Below, piece after piece: positions 1 to 9,852 of a DNA stretch of 64,000 nucleotides. Made by a program: the position numbers and the translations under genes. The stretch is taken from NCBI GenBank assembly GCA_022495995.1, contig JAFEMH010000520.1:124001-188000 (forward strand). The letters are read 5' to 3'. The notes beneath the pieces were generated by a model. That model worked only from the letters and a program-made list of their open reading frames with translations, was not told where the DNA came from and made no database searches. Numbering within the stretch: the first letter of the stretch is position 1; each line of letters starts with the position of its first letter. The stretch is from Adenophora triphylla var. japonica. Lineage: Eukaryota; Streptophyta; Magnoliopsida; Asterales; Campanulaceae.

Positions 1-226
1 ATTTTTTTCTTTTAAAATTATATTTTTATTTCTTAAAATAATTATTCATTTTTATTTTTAATCAATAAAAATACTGTTCTAGATGGAAGTAATGATAATT
101 TTTAGAAAAAATGAGAATACTTTCCAAAAAAAAAGAAGAAGAAGCTACAACTTCTTTTGCCAAAGCACTCTTTTAGTATGCTAACCTCAAACGAGGATTA
201 TGAGAAAATAATTGCTATTTATAGAA
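1..226. other. AT-rich flank, no gene
   Basis: AT-rich sequence with a short purine run near 124-150. I see no coding region or repeat. Its last nine bases, TTTATAGAA (218-226), are the left target duplication of the Mutator-like element that follows. Confidence 0.7.
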
Positions 227-832
227 GGGGGAATTGCATTTTGGGTCCAAAATTTAGGGGGGGGGGGTGTTCCTAAAATTGGTCATATTCTATCACTAAT
301 TATACTATAGGGTTCAAAGTTCATGTTCTGTTAACATTTTAGAGTTTCAACCAATTTTTGTTAACATTTTAGAGTTTCAACCAATTTTGTTAGAAATCTC
401 CATTAAATGATCACGTGTAAGTCACGTGTCATTTAACACATGATGTTTTTTAATACGCACATGAAGATTTGTCCTGCTGGCTTGAGCTCATGGCTTCCAA
501 CCTGGAAGTCATAGGTTCGATCCCCCCAGAAGTTAGAGGGAAGACTTTCTCTCCCTAGAATTTATCTCCTTGGCGCTTCTGTGCGTGCATGTGTATGTGT
601 GTGTGTGTGAGTAGTGAAAAAAATGATGTTTTTTTAATACAAATTCTTTCGTTATTGTTTTAATGCAAATTAAATGAAAATAAATTAACCATATGTTCCA
701 TCAATTGATTTATAACTTTATAAAATTTCAGAACTACCGTTGTACCTCAAACAAAACCTTACCCATGCTCTCTGCTCTCACACACACACACTTTGCTCAC
801 TCTCTCTTTAACTTTCTCTATCTACCCCCAAC
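227..832 (+). repeat. MULE left terminal inverted repeat (interrupted by SINE)
   Basis: Matches the reverse complement of 1819-2203 along its length, ending at CTACCCCCAAC. It is longer than its partner for two reasons: a roughly 30-bp tandem duplication (about 331-390, unit containing TTAACATTTTAGAGTTTC) and a SINE at 457-622. Confidence 0.85.
457..622 (+). mobile_element. tRNA-derived SINE with target-site duplication
   Basis: Seen: a 166-bp insertion absent from the matching position of the opposite TIR, bounded by near-identical direct repeats ATGATGTTTTTTAATAC (440-456) and the same with one extra T (623-640). It contains a good RNA polymerase III B box, GGTTCGATCCC (514-524), and an A-box-like stretch near 475-492, and ends in a GT-rich stretch plus a short A run. 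Known: internal A and B boxes, a target duplication and a simple 3' tail define tRNA-derived SINEs. The paired TIR gives the empty site for comparison, so the boundaries are firm. Confidence 0.85.
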
Positions 833-888
833 ATATTCATATTCTCCCTCATATTTCAATCCACCCACCTCCATCAGCTCACCCAGCA

Positions 889-1840
889 TCACCCCCACCT
901 CCACCCTCCACTTCCTTCTCGCCACCCCAACCCTACCCACTGTCGCCGTCTTCCTTGCCCCACTCCCCCTATTTCAGCTTTCTCCTGAGAAATCTGCTCC
1001 AAATTCTCTGTCTGCAAATCAAGATCCATCTTAGTTTCATTCAATTCATTCATCAGCAAACTCTTTTCTTGAATCACACTCTCGAAAATCTTCTCCCTCT
1101 CATTCTTTTCTTGTAATAACCCCTCAATTGTCATCCCCATCTGCCCCTCCATCTCCAAACCATCAATACATTTCTTCTCCGATTCCGTAACATTTTCACG
1201 CAAAATCTCATCCTCACCCTTCAAACTAGCAATCATCTCATTAAGTTCACTCACTTTATGAGCCAACTCTTGTTTCTCTCTTTCAACCACATCAACCTTC
1301 TTCTCCGTCGCTTTCTTCTCAGGCAAGCAGTTTCTCAATCTCATTCCTTTGTTCATCTATTTCCCGGATAGTTTCAACCAATTTCCCCACAACTAAATAT
1401 TTCTCCCTTGAGATCGAGTGAATTTTCCTATCTTTCTCTTCTTCAACCTCCATTATCGCCACCTTGAGTTTCTCAACCTCGTTTCCAATCTTCCTCTCCC
1501 TATCTTCTGTTTCCCTCAGTTTCATAATCAACATATTTGTCTCCTTAATCTGTTCATCAAGCTTAGCCTTAATTTCATTCCTCTCCCGAGAATCCCTAGT
1601 TGAAACACCACTCTTCTTAACAATCTCAGTCGCAAGCTCATCCTCTCTCTTCCTCATCATCTCAATCTCCAAATATTTCTCACCCCTCACTTTCTCAATC
1701 TCATCCTTCTCAACAACAACACGCTCCAATTCCTTCTCTAAACCCTCCAACTTCTCCCTTATCTCCGTTTTCGCTTGCTGCTTCTCCTGAAGAGAAACAA
1801 ATTCCGACACCAACCCACGTTGGGGGTAGAGAGAGAACAT
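889..1840 (-). pseudogene. captured coiled-coil gene fragment inside the MULE
   Basis: Two overlapping minus-strand frames (1840-1319, then 1356-889) read as one coiled-coil protein of roughly 300 residues broken by one frameshift near 1319-1356. The composition is extreme in E, K and R with heptad-like leucines (for example LEGLEKELERVVVEKDEIEK, then EKKVDVVEREKQELAHKVSE). The first few residues come from TIR sequence, so the start is not a host start codon. No catalytic motif is visible and I cannot name the parent gene; it resembles plant filament-like or USO1-like coiled-coil proteins in composition only. The MULE ends bracket it, so capture of a host fragment is the simplest reading. The frameshift argues against a functional protein. 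Confidence 0.6.
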
Positions 1841-2203
1841 TAAAGAGAGGGAGAGAGAGCAAAGTGTGTGTGTGAGAGGTGAGAGGAGAGAGGAGGGGTA
1901 AGGTTTTATTTGGGTTACAAGGTTAGTTCTGGAATCTTATAGAGTCATAAATTAGTTGAGGGACCATATGGTTAATTTATTTTCATTAAAACAACAACGA
2001 AAGAATTTTTATTCAAAAACATCCTCTGTTAAATGACGCGTGACTTGCACGTGATCATTTAACGGGATTTTCTAACAAAATTGGTTAAAAACCCTAAAAT
2101 GTTAACCGAATATGAACTTTGGACCCTATATTGTAATTAGTGATAGAATGTGCCCATCTTAGGAACACCCTCTAAACTTTGGGGCCCAAAATGCAATTTC
2201 CCC
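1819..2203 (-). repeat. MULE right terminal inverted repeat
   Basis: Reverse complement matches 227-832 after the SINE and the small tandem duplication are discounted. Shared blocks include the CA-rich stretch before CTACCCCCAAC, AAATTAACCATATGGTCC-like sequence and the terminal GGGGAAATTGCATTTTGGG. Confidence 0.85.
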
Positions 2204-2245
2204 TTTATAGAATTTTGATCCCAAGTATCTACACATAGGGTTTGG

Positions 2246-3074
2246 TAGAGGTGTAAATGGTTCGGTTTGGTTCAGTTTTGGCCAATTTACTGACCAAATC
2301 ACTAGTTATCGGTTTGAGAAAATTTAAGACATAACCGAATCATGAAAAAGTTCAAACTGAACCAAACCAAACCAAATCACCACGATTTGGTTCAAATCGT
2401 GGTTTAATCATGTGATTCAAATCGTGGTTTAGACCGCAGCTCAAACCGTGGTTGAGACCGCAATCCAGATCTTGGTTCAGAACATGGATTAGACTACGGT
2501 TTAAACCGTGCTTCAAATTGCAATTCGAACCATACTTCATACCACAAATCATTATCAAATTTGTTTAAATATTTCGTTACCACGAAGGAAAAGCAAGAAA
2601 TGCGGGAGTTGAAGAGAAATATGTCGAAGGAAGAGAGAGACAAGAAGAAGAAAGAGGGCAAAGGAAAGAAAACACACTATATAATGTCGACTGTGCAAAA
2701 AACATGATTAGTTATGTATCACAATGAAATAATAAATGATGAAAATAATATTGAATAAGATTCAAAACGGGGGGTTACTATTAGTATGATGCAATGTAGG
2801 TTATTTTATTGATATAATTTACGTTAATATATGTGGTATAATGGTTCGACCTAGTGGTTTGATCTGATGGTTTGGTATGATGGTTCGGTTTGATGGTTTG
2901 GTTTGGCGATTCGGTCTGATGGTTCGGTATGGCAGACGGTTTGGTTTAGTTTGGTTCGGCTTGTTTCGATCTTGAAAGTCAGAACACAAACCAAACCGAA
3001 TCATGTGGTTTAACGATTTTTGAGACCGAACCAACCCATTTTTATTTAAAAATTGAAACGAACCACTTACACCC
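2246..3074. mobile_element. GGTTCGGTTTGG-rich non-autonomous element
   Basis: Seen: an 829-bp block flanked by the perfect 11-bp direct repeat ATAGGGTTTGG (2235-2245 and 3075-3085). Its ends are imperfect inverted repeats: GAGGTGTAAATGGTTCGG on the left, GGGTGTAAGTGGTTCG on the right (reverse complement). The interior is built of short degenerate repeats of GGTTCGGTTTGGT and of AACCGTGGTTTA-like dyads (2380-2530, 2840-2960). No protein is encoded; the short antisense frames only translate the repeats. Known: non-autonomous DNA transposons of this appearance are common in plants, but an 11-bp duplication does not fit hAT (8 bp) or Mutator (9 bp) exactly, so the superfamily is left open. Confidence 0.65.
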
Positions 3075-3085
3075 ATAGGGTTTGG

Positions 3086-3412
3086 GGTTTCGTATGAATA
3101 GAAATTGGATATCACAAGGTCAAGCTGAATTTACTCTTATCTGTCCAAAAGAATTGACATATTTTATTAATTTTTTTGAAGTGACTATCATTTTTGACAT
3201 ACAAATATTTAAATTCAAATTTATTCTTATATTAGAATTTGTTTTTTTTTTGTTTTTTTACCGTACTAGTTATTGTAAAATAATTTAATTAACTAGATAA
3301 TTAGATAATTCTAATGGTTATTATATGTATTAATTACATTTTTTAGTATGTGTAAAAATAAATTCAAACAACAAATATTATGAGATAAATAATATTTTGG
3401 ATAGAAGGTGAA
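3086..3412. other. AT-rich DNA, target region of the Tat element
   Basis: AT-rich, no coding signal, ending at the left edge of the Tat-type 5' LTR. The flank AGAAGGTGAA resembles AGAAGGGAA found at 23662-23670 just past the other LTR, but no clean 5-bp target duplication could be fixed. Confidence 0.5.
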
Positions 3413-3442
3413 CGGAATAAAAGTGACGGACCAGGCCCAACG
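3413..3442 (+). repeat. Tat 5' LTR, left stub
   Basis: GGAATAAAAGTGACGGACCAG matches the start of the 3' LTR at 23039 (first base C instead of T). It is cut at CAACG, the target site of Copia-A, and resumes at 12358. Confidence 0.85.
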
Positions 3443-4282
3443 TGTAGGTGTTAGTGCCCTAGGCCTATAGAGATAGACTTATTTGTAATGTCATTATTCA
3501 TTTATATGAGAAATTGTTATTTTGATTATTATATGTGTTTGCATGTTTACTTTAATAATCGTGTCCCTAGTACTTATGAAGCACTAGTATGAAGTCTAAT
3601 GGATAATCATGTGATGATTATATGCATGGAGATGCACATTAGATTCATGGGTACTTGTTAGAGAACAAGGTACTGGACTTGACCCATTATGAGATTTATG
3701 TCATGGTCAAATGTCATAATTAAATCTCATATAGTCATATCATTGATATCCTTTGACCTGAGATTATCATCGTCTTCCACTCAATGAATATTGTGTTTGA
3801 TATAGTTTAACGTTGTCTTTAACCGGATAACAATAAGGGCTATTATTGGCATGATAGGATTCTTGTTGGTAAGAATGATAAGTCAAGATGGAAATTTGTC
3901 CCTCGTAAAGAGAGATGTTTGCTAGGCCACTCGTAAGTAAGATTGATGATGTACATGGCCATGTCCGAATGAATTAATGTGATTAATTACATTCGATTGA
4001 TCAATTTACTTAGTAACGAGAAAGCATTGAACAATATGAGTTGACGTGGACCATGACTCATGTTCAATATAACATCGTGTGACAATGGGATTGTGATATG
4101 TTCTATGTAGGAAATCGAACATAATGTTATATTATTTGGGTAGGCATGATGGCTTGCTAGAGTCCGCTCATGTCTTATGAGGATCGATGTGATCGAACTC
4201 ATTGCCAACATAATATAGTCCTATGGGGTCACACACATCGAACGAATTGTCAAAAATGAAGAATATGGATTTTCTGTACTCA

Positions 4283-4505
4283 GGGGACGACTCGTCCCCA
4301 GGCCTGAACTAACTATTCCCTTGGCCTGGAACGAGTGAATCAGAGGGAGTGTCCTGAGGGACGAGTCGTGCCCATGGGGACGAGTTGTGCCCATAGGGAC
4401 GACTCGTGCCCTGGGCCAGAGCCAACTATTCCCCTTTAAGGGGGACGCCTGTATCAGAACCTTTGTGAAAGGGGACGACTCGTTCCCTGGGGGACGAGTC
4501 GTCCC
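4283..4505. promoter_or_regulatory. ACGA(C/G)TCGT dyad array in Copia-A 5' U3
   Basis: Seen: six copies of a dyad such as GGGGACGACTCGTCCCC, with symmetry centres at 4291, 4365, 4384, 4403, 4479 and 4498. Spacings are 74, 19, 19, 76 and 19 bp. A degenerate half copy (GGAACGAGTGAAT) lies at 4329-4341. The array ends about 70 bp before TATAAATA. Inference: clustered, regularly phased sites next to a TATA box suggest binding by a dimeric factor. The odd-length symmetry with a single central C/G resembles bZIP-type sites, but no factor can be named from sequence. Confidence 0.7.
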
Positions 4506-4573
4506 GTCGGCGCTGGACTGATACGTAATTGACTGAAAATTAGGGTTTTCGCGAAGGGAAAATATTTATAACG

Positions 4574-4581
4574 TATAAATA
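4574..4581 (+). promoter_or_regulatory. TATA box of Copia-A 5' LTR
   Basis: TATAAATA in an AT-rich context, conserved in the 3' LTR at 11922-11929. It lies 3' of the dyad array and is followed by a leader containing AGAGAAACACAAAAAAGAG, as expected for a U3/R boundary some 30 bp downstream. Confidence 0.65.
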
Positions 4582-5009
4582 CAAACCCTTGGTTGCCCTA
4601 GCAGTCATACTCACATTTTGGGTTTAGAGAAACACAAAAAAGAGAGATTTCGATAGAGAATTGAAAATCAAATACATATCAATTCCATATTTCTTCATTG
4701 ATTGAAAAGAGTTTCAATCAAAGGATCTAGCAATCCACCTAGAATTGTTTTAGGGTTCGTTCAACACGTGGATACACATAGAGGATCTTCGCCAATCAAG
4801 ATCTAACGTTCGTGATTCAAGAATCGTTCATCGAGGATTCTTTAGTTCATCAATATGGAGTTGGAACGCGTTTATCAACGAAAAAAGCACACAAGGTTGG
4901 TATTTCTATTTCATACCTCTAATTAATCATCTAGAACGGATCCTAGGCTCCAGGTTTTTCGAGTTAATTTGCATTATTCCGCTGCGCATGGACCCTCGAA
5001 ACCCAACAG

Positions 5010-5021
5010 TGGTACCAAAGC
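5010..5021 (+). other. Copia-A primer binding site (tRNA-Met type)
   Basis: TGGTACCAAAGC starts two bases after the LTR end. It is a variant of the initiator tRNA-Met complement TGGTATCAGAGC used by plant Copia elements. Confidence 0.75.
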
Positions 5022-5158
5022 CCCGTTCATGATGTTTATATTAGATAATCATGATAATTATATAATATGATTATGTTAATTCTCATGATGAATATGATTT
5101 AGAATATGAATTTATATGGGATTTGCTTACGGAAGTAATTGTATATTTTGATATGCCA

Positions 5159-6571
5159 TGATGGATGTGTTTTTACACATCCATGTTATATACTTTCTTT
5201 CTTACTTTGTGTTTGGTTTCCCGAGTTTTGTCGTGTTTTAATCGATGTTTTGGGAGTTTTGTTAGTACATGATTTTTGTGGGAAGATGTGGAATAAAGAT
5301 CAATTATGACAAAATTGAGAAACACAATGGTACGCGAGTGATTTGAAGGAAGGGAGAAGGCTGGTGAAACCACTGTTGAAGTGGGCGACCGCCCAGGTCA
5401 ATATGGGCGACCGCCCAAGAGGGGAGTTCCAAAGCCTTGAAACCGCTGTCGTTGTGAGCGACCGCCCATGGATAGGAGGGCGACCGCCCAAGCTAAAAGT
5501 TCACAAAGTGTTGAAGTCTCTGTTTTTATGGGCGACCGCCCAAGGACCAGGTGGGCGACCGCCCAAGTGTGTTGACGTTTGAAGATCCCAGAGGCTGCTT
5601 ACATGGGCGACCGCCCAGGGCATGATGGGCGACCGCCCATGCCCCCGATTCCAGCAATTCAGTTTCCTTTCTTAAGGAGGATTTCATGCCCTTTTCCTAA
5701 TTTGGCACCCCTTCTTCCCTAGTTTAAAATAGAATTCTGCAGAAACAATTCCCTTATGCTTTGTTTTCCATTGGAGTTGGAGAATTGAAGAATTTCCATC
5801 ATTCAATCATAGGTCCAGGTTTATGCTTGTTTTTATTTCAACTATTGTAATCCTTAGTGTTAGCATGAGTAGCTAATTTCCTTTAGGTTTGCGGATTGGT
5901 TGTAGCAATACATGAATTTTATGTCTTAATGTTTTAATTATTAATTCAATTTCTTTCTAGAACAGTAAAATAATTTTAATTGGTTCTAGGGGTTCATTAG
6001 CCCTAGAACTTGTAGGTATCCATTGCCACGGTAACTCGGGCATAGATACAAGGCTTCTATTTTACTGTTTAAACCTAATTGAGGACGTAACTGAAATCAA
6101 TTGGTTTAGGTTTATATATTCCTTCGATCTTCATGAGTTCTTTGATTGTTAAACCTACGTAATTGGAAGTATAACAAAAGAAGAATATTTGAGTTGCAAT
6201 TCGCACACCAAACCGTCCCAACTCATGATTTTGTGAATGAACCCTAGAATGTAAATTGATGGCTTTATAAATAAAATGGCATAAAGTGAATGTATTGTGA
6301 ATGACCAATCCGTGAATCTCCTTGTTAGAATTCGAATTCGTTACTTGTTTAATTCTGTGATTTTAATCATTAGTTTAATTTATTTGCGTTTCATCATTAG
6401 TTTAATCAATCAAAAACCAAAACCCCCTCCCTTTGGTTATTTTTCACTAATTAAATTAACTTGTTAAAATCAACAAGTCTCTGTGGTTCGACCCCTGCTT
6501 GTGCATATTGCTACACCGGTAGCGAGTACACTTGCTCGGTAATTTATTACACAGTGGATTTACGTCCATCA
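5159..6571 (+). mobile_element. solo LTR of an Athila-like Gypsy element
   Basis: Seen: 1413 bp starting TGATGGATGTG and ending TTTACGTCCATCA, flanked by the 5-bp duplication TGCCA (5154-5158, 6572-6576), with no internal domain. The 3' end (CTGTGGTTCGACCC, GTACACTTGC, ATTACACAGTGGA, TCCATCA) closely parallels the 3' end of the Athila LTR at 55437-55528, so the two belong to related families. Known: a lone LTR with an intact target duplication is the product of recombination between the two LTRs of a full element. It sits in the untranslated leader of Copia-A. Confidence 0.88.
5383..5638. repeat. 73-75 bp tandem module with paired GGGCGACCGCCC dyads
   Basis: Eight dyads (one with A in place of the second G) at 5383, 5405, 5456, 5478, 5530, 5553, 5605 and 5627. 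They form four pairs with internal spacing 22, 22, 23 and 22 bp and pair-to-pair spacing 73, 74 and 75 bp. Most are extended to TGGGCGACCGCCCA, six-base arms around a central AC. The array lies in the U3 part of the solo LTR. The spacers are much less conserved than the dyads, which suggests selection or gene conversion acting on the dyads. Confidence 0.85.
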
Positions 6572-6576
6572 TGCCA

Positions 6577-7439
6577 TGATTATGAATTGAATTTTATGAT
6601 TATTATGATTAATCTAGAATATGGGTCTTGAATATTACTTAGTATAAAGGCTGGAAACCAAAAACTTCCCCACAGGCACTTCTTGGAAGTGTTGGATAAC
6701 CTTGGATTACAATGCCACGTACTAGTAATTGATGAATTTCTAGATCTTGAACAAAGTATTTGTTGTAGGGATTGTGTTCATATTAAATGAGATTTTACAT
6801 GAGTCATTAAACCCTAATTGATTAGAAATTATGATGTTAACATCAAATGTGATTTGTGATGCATCATCCCATGTTCATAATTATGCTCATATAATTTTCA
6901 TGAATCAACCTTTCCAAGTTAATTGATAAACATGAAAATTGAACCTTCATTGAAATTTGAGTTTGTTTATGCCACCCATTTTAAACACTTGTGAGTACAC
7001 GGATAGTTTTATGTAGGCTATGCCATAGCGAGGTACATTAATTCTATCTTTGTATGATCAAGATGAGCAAACGGTGATTGCTATATGTTTAAAATGGTTG
7101 AACTCAATTAGGCTATCAAAACAGTTTTGGGCCTAAGGCATAAGATAAGATTGAAACATGTGACATATGATGTCTATAATCTCATAAAGAATCTAAGAGT
7201 CATATGTGGATATGATTGATAATTGTTATCTACCTTTTTAGTTTAATTTTGAGCAGTCGTGACATAGCCGACTTGAAATTAAATTAAAGTTGGGTCTTAG
7301 CCTATTAAATTATATTATGCATGATTGTTAAGAAGGTTATATAATTTAGTGGGAGTATTTATGAAATACGTTATTTAAGTCTCTTAAATGAAATAGGTAC
7401 TTATATGTGTTCATATTTGTTGCATATCTTTGTAGATCA
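6577..7439. other. Copia-A untranslated leader, right part
   Basis: AT-rich sequence between the solo LTR and gag, without a supported reading frame. It continues the leader sequence seen at 5022-5153. Confidence 0.6.
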
Positions 7440-8067
7440 ATGGCTGTAAACACTAATCAAACTCTGTCACTGCGATCAGTCCTTGAGAAGGACAAGTTAG
7501 AAGAGAATGGCAACAACTAAGTGGATTGGATCCGCAGTTTGAGAATTGTTCTCAAACAGGAAAGGAAGTTGTACATTCTTGATGGACCCGTTCCACCCGA
7601 GCCTGCTGCTAATGCAACTCGAGCTGAAAAGGATAAACATAAGAAGCATATAGATGATTCTATTGATGTTGGTTGCTTGATGCTCGCTACCATGTGTAAG
7701 TCCCTTCAGAAGGACCTTGAACACATGGATGCTTATGATTTGGGAAATCATTTGAAGGAAATGTTCCAGTTGCAAGCATATCAGGAAAGGTTTGACACTA
7801 TGAAGGCTCTTCATTCATGCAAGATGATTGAAGGACAACCTTGTTGGGCCTCATGTGTTGAAAATGAAGGGTCACCTCGAATACCTTGAGAGGCTTGGAT
7901 ATCCTATCCAGTTGAAGCTGGCTATGGATATGATATTGCATTCACTCCCTGAAAGTTATAATCAGTTTGTTTTGAATTATAACATGAATGGGATGAATAA
8001 ATCTCTGTCTGAATTGCATGGGATGCTTAAGAATGCAGAGAACAATATCGCTAAGAAAACCAATTAA
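7440..8067 (+). pseudogene. gag: Copia-A gag (broken)
   Basis: ATG at 7440 opens a Copia gag of the UBN2/retrotran_gag type. A TAA at 7518 interrupts it after about 26 codons, exactly where a tyrosine or similar residue before DWIRSLRIVL would be expected. Reading resumes in the same frame to about 7830 (LATMCKSLQKDLEHMDAYD, FQLQAYQERFDTMKALHSCK), then shifts to frame 1 (MKGHLEYLERLGYPIQ, SLPESYNQFVLNY) and stops at 8065. The zinc knuckle lies in the next open stretch. Role in an intact element: the capsid protein that packages the RNA. Two stops and one frameshift make it non-functional. Confidence 0.85.
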
Positions 8068-9852
8068 GTGTTGATGGTGAATAAAGGAAAGGGGTTCAAG
8101 AAACCCAAGGTTAAAGCAAAAGTTGCTAAACCGGAGGCAAAGGTTGCCGTTGTTGAGAAGCCTCAACCCAAATCCCAAAAGGATGTGGTGTGCTACCATT
8201 GCAAGGAAACTGGGCATTGGAGGCGTAACTGGAAAGCTTATCAGGAAGGACTGAAGAAGAAGGGCAATGAGATTGCCATGACTTCAGGTATCTATGTGAT
8301 AGATATTCTACTTTATACTTCTAGTTCTTGGGTATTAGATACCGGATGTGGATCTCACATTTGCCTAAATGTGCAGGGACTAAAGAATAGAAGGTTGCTC
8401 AAGGAAGGTGAAGTAGACCTGCGGGTTAGAAATGGAGCAAGAGTTGCTGCATTGGCCGTAGGGACTTATGAAGTCACTTTACCGAGCGGACTAATATTAG
8501 TTTTGAATAATTGCTATTATGTTCCGAATTTGAGCAGAAACATTATTTCAATTTCTTGTTTAGACAATGAGGGTTACAGTTTTCTTATTGCGAATAAGAA
8601 ATTTTCCATTTATTTGAATGATATGCTTTACTGTATTGCTCATTCTTTTAATGGCCTTTATGTCTTAGATGTTGAAAATATTGTTGATAATGTCTATCAT
8701 GTAAATAAGAAATCTAAACCAAACAATGTGAACAACACATTTAAATGGCATTGCCGTCTTGGGCACATAAATGAGAAACGCGTCTCTAAACTCCATAAAG
8801 ATGGATATTTAGACTCATATGATTATGAATCATATGATGTTTGCGAATCTTGTTTATTGGGCAAGATGACTAAAGCGCCTTTTACTAAGAGTAGTGAAAG
8901 GGCTAGTGATTTGTTGGCTCTCATACATACTGATGTATGTGGACCAATGAATAGCATTGTTAGGGGAGGATTTCGATACTTCATAACGTTCACTGATGAC
9001 TTATCTAGATATGGCTATGTCTATCTAATGAAGTACAAAAGTGAAGCATTTGAGATATTTAGAATATTTCAAAATGAAGTACAAAATCAACTTGGCAAAA
9101 CTATTAAAACACTTCGATCCGATCGAGGTGGTGAATATTTAAGCCAAGAATTTGATGATCATCTTAAAAGTTGTGGAATTGTTTCAGAACTTACTCCACC
9201 CGGAACACCACAATGGAATGGTGTGTCCGAGAGGATAAATCGAACTCTATTAGATATGGTTCGATCGATGATGAGTCAAGTTGACCTTCCTATTTCTTTT
9301 TGGGGACATGCACTGGAAACAGCTACTTTTACACTTAATAAGGTCCCTACTAAATCGGCTCCTAAGACCCCACATGAGATGTGGCATGGAAGAAAACCTA
9401 GTTTATCTTTCATGAAGATTTGGGGATGTGAAGCTTATGTAAAGAAATTGGTTTCTGAAAATAAGCTTGCACCCAGATCCGATAAATGTATTTTCGTTGG
9501 TTATCCTAAGGAAACGAAAGGATATCAATTTTACAATCGATCCGAGAACAAAGTGTTTGTTGCTCGACATGGTGTCTTTCTAGAGAAAGAGTTTCTCTCT
9601 AAAGAAACTAGTGGGAGTAAAATTGATCTTGAAGAAATTCAAGAACACGAAAATGACAAGGAACCAATAGTAGAGACGGAACCAAATTCACAAGTTGTTG
9701 TGGAACCGGTTCAAGATACACAAGTTCTTCGCAGATTGGATAGGATACGATCCGAACCTGAGAGATATGGATTTCTCATGACGGAAAGTAACAAAGTAGA
9801 AATCATTGAGAATGATAAACCTACTTCCTATCAAGTGGCGATGTCCACTCCT
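8068..9852 (+). pseudogene. pol: Copia-A gag C-terminus, protease and integrase
   Basis: One long frame of about 590 codons, same frame as the end of gag across a single TAA. Domains in order: zinc knuckle CYHCKETGHWRRNW (last Cys replaced by Trp), protease with WVLDTGCGSH, GAG-pre-integrase (WHCRLGHINEKRV and CESCLLGKMTKAPF), and integrase core with the acidic triad in HTDVCGP, LRSDRGGEY and WNGVSERINR, then the FVGYPKETKGYQFYN region. The frame runs through the linker (KPTSYQVAM) that normally precedes RT and ends where the inverted Copia-B LTR begins. RT and RNase H are absent. Copia order (integrase before RT) is clear. Integrase is the best preserved part; the knuckle substitution and missing RT mean no autonomous activity. 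Confidence 0.9.

Larger units (their letters stand above)
227..2203. mobile_element. Mutator-like (Pack-MULE-type) DNA transposon
   Basis: Seen: the element is flanked by a perfect 9-bp duplication, TTTATAGAA, at 218-226 and 2204-2212. Its ends are long inverted repeats beginning GGGGGAATTGCATTTTGGG on the left and GGGGAAATTGCATTTTGGG on the right (reverse complement). Known: a 9-bp target duplication with TIRs of hundreds of bases is the signature of plant Mutator-like elements, and those carrying host gene pieces without a transposase are called Pack-MULEs. No transposase is visible; the interior (833-1818) holds an antisense coiled-coil reading frame. A SINE has inserted in the left TIR, so the MULE is older than the SINE. 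Confidence 0.88.
3443..5008 (+). repeat. Copia-A 5' LTR
   Basis: 1566 bp, TG...CA ends. It is nearly identical to the 3' LTR, with scattered substitutions and one 38-bp block (about 4358-4395) missing from the 3' copy. It contains a dyad array at 4283-4505 and a TATA box at 4574, so U3 is the first 1.1 kb or so. Confidence 0.93.

Noticed and set aside
457..622. A tRNA gene, because of a good B box
   Set aside because: No cloverleaf can be formed, and target duplications with the empty site in the other TIR show it is a SINE.
2352..2558. Antisense frame with N/H/L/G repeats
   Set aside because: It is only a translation of the GGTTCGG/AACCGTGG dyad repeats of the non-autonomous element.
3987..4211. 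Antisense frame of 74 residues, repeated at 11373-11597
   Set aside because: It is repeated only because both LTRs of Copia-A contain it; no family resemblance and it spans U3 non-coding DNA.
5383..5638. Regularly spaced short repeats that superficially resemble a CRISPR array
   Set aside because: Repeats are 12 bp dyads in unequal pairs inside a plant LTR with a 5-bp target duplication; no cas genes, and the context is eukaryotic.
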